From Chloroflexota bacterium (GTDB lineage Bacteria; Chloroflexota; Anaerolineae; UBA4142), in contig JAMCRS010000088.1 of assembly GCA_023380675.1 (NCBI GenBank), positions 1-6,137 of the forward strand: 6,137 nt of DNA. The letters are read 5' to 3'. The translations under genes and the position numbers were made by a program. The notes beneath the pieces were generated by a model. That model worked only from the letters and a program-made list of their open reading frames with translations. It made no database searches and was not told where the DNA came from. Positions 6,132 to 6,137 of this stretch are shown here, piece by piece. Positions within the stretch are counted from its first letter, which is position 1. Every line of letters starts with the position of its first letter.

Positions 6132-6137
6132 GGTTCC

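Noticed and set aside
1..6137. Search for tRNA, rRNA, CRISPR array, insertion sequence or prophage signs
   Set aside because: No cloverleaf with T-arm, no regularly spaced direct repeats beyond the 48-bp pair, and no transposase or integrase features were seen.

Overview
The window is a compact GC-rich bacterial segment with strong G/C preference at third codon positions. All protein genes lie on the minus strand, so the window reads biologically from right to left. Its core is the widely conserved three-gene unit prkA - yhbH (DUF444) - spoVR, intact and in the order in which these genes usually occur. PrkA and YhbH look more like the Bacillus proteins (PrkA/YhbH) than the shorter-linker enterobacterial YeaG/YeaH pair, but the base composition is not that of Bacillus. 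The upstream gene is a lipoprotein with a Pro/Thr/Ala-rich linker and a Lon-like segment, a style I associate with Chloroflexota. That taxonomic guess is weak; a GC-rich Gram-positive or other deep-branching bacterium is also possible.

Layout from right to left. At 6131-5254 is a secreted lipoprotein gene whose reading frame is broken three times. Restoring one base at each break gives one continuous 292-residue protein, so this is either a recent pseudogene or a place with local sequence errors. The 570-base gap from 5253 to 4684 is not empty. It holds a near-consensus sigma70/sigmaA promoter (TTGACA - 17 - TAGAAT), then two small hairpins and a textbook intrinsic terminator about 100-135 bases downstream. 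The remaining 250 bases run to prkA with no second promoter that I can see. This arrangement predicts either a roughly 136-nt small RNA or an attenuated leader in front of prkA.

The operon itself runs prkA (4683-2773), 5 bases, yhbH (2767-1598), 40 bases, spoVR (1557-181). It is closed by a 14-bp stem hairpin at 123-155. The products are an AAA+ ATPase/serine kinase, a von Willebrand A (MIDAS) protein, and SpoVR. In other bacteria the three are co-expressed in stationary phase, nutrient stress or sporulation. The precise joint function is not settled.

At the far left, after the operon terminator, a second 17-spaced promoter-like pair (84-89 and 61-66) points out of the window and is followed by a strong hairpin at 1-23. 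It probably starts the next transcription unit.

The most unusual material is the promoter-hairpin-terminator module ahead of prkA and the decayed, apparently internally shortened Lon-like lipoprotein. The operon is a known but poorly understood system, not a new one.
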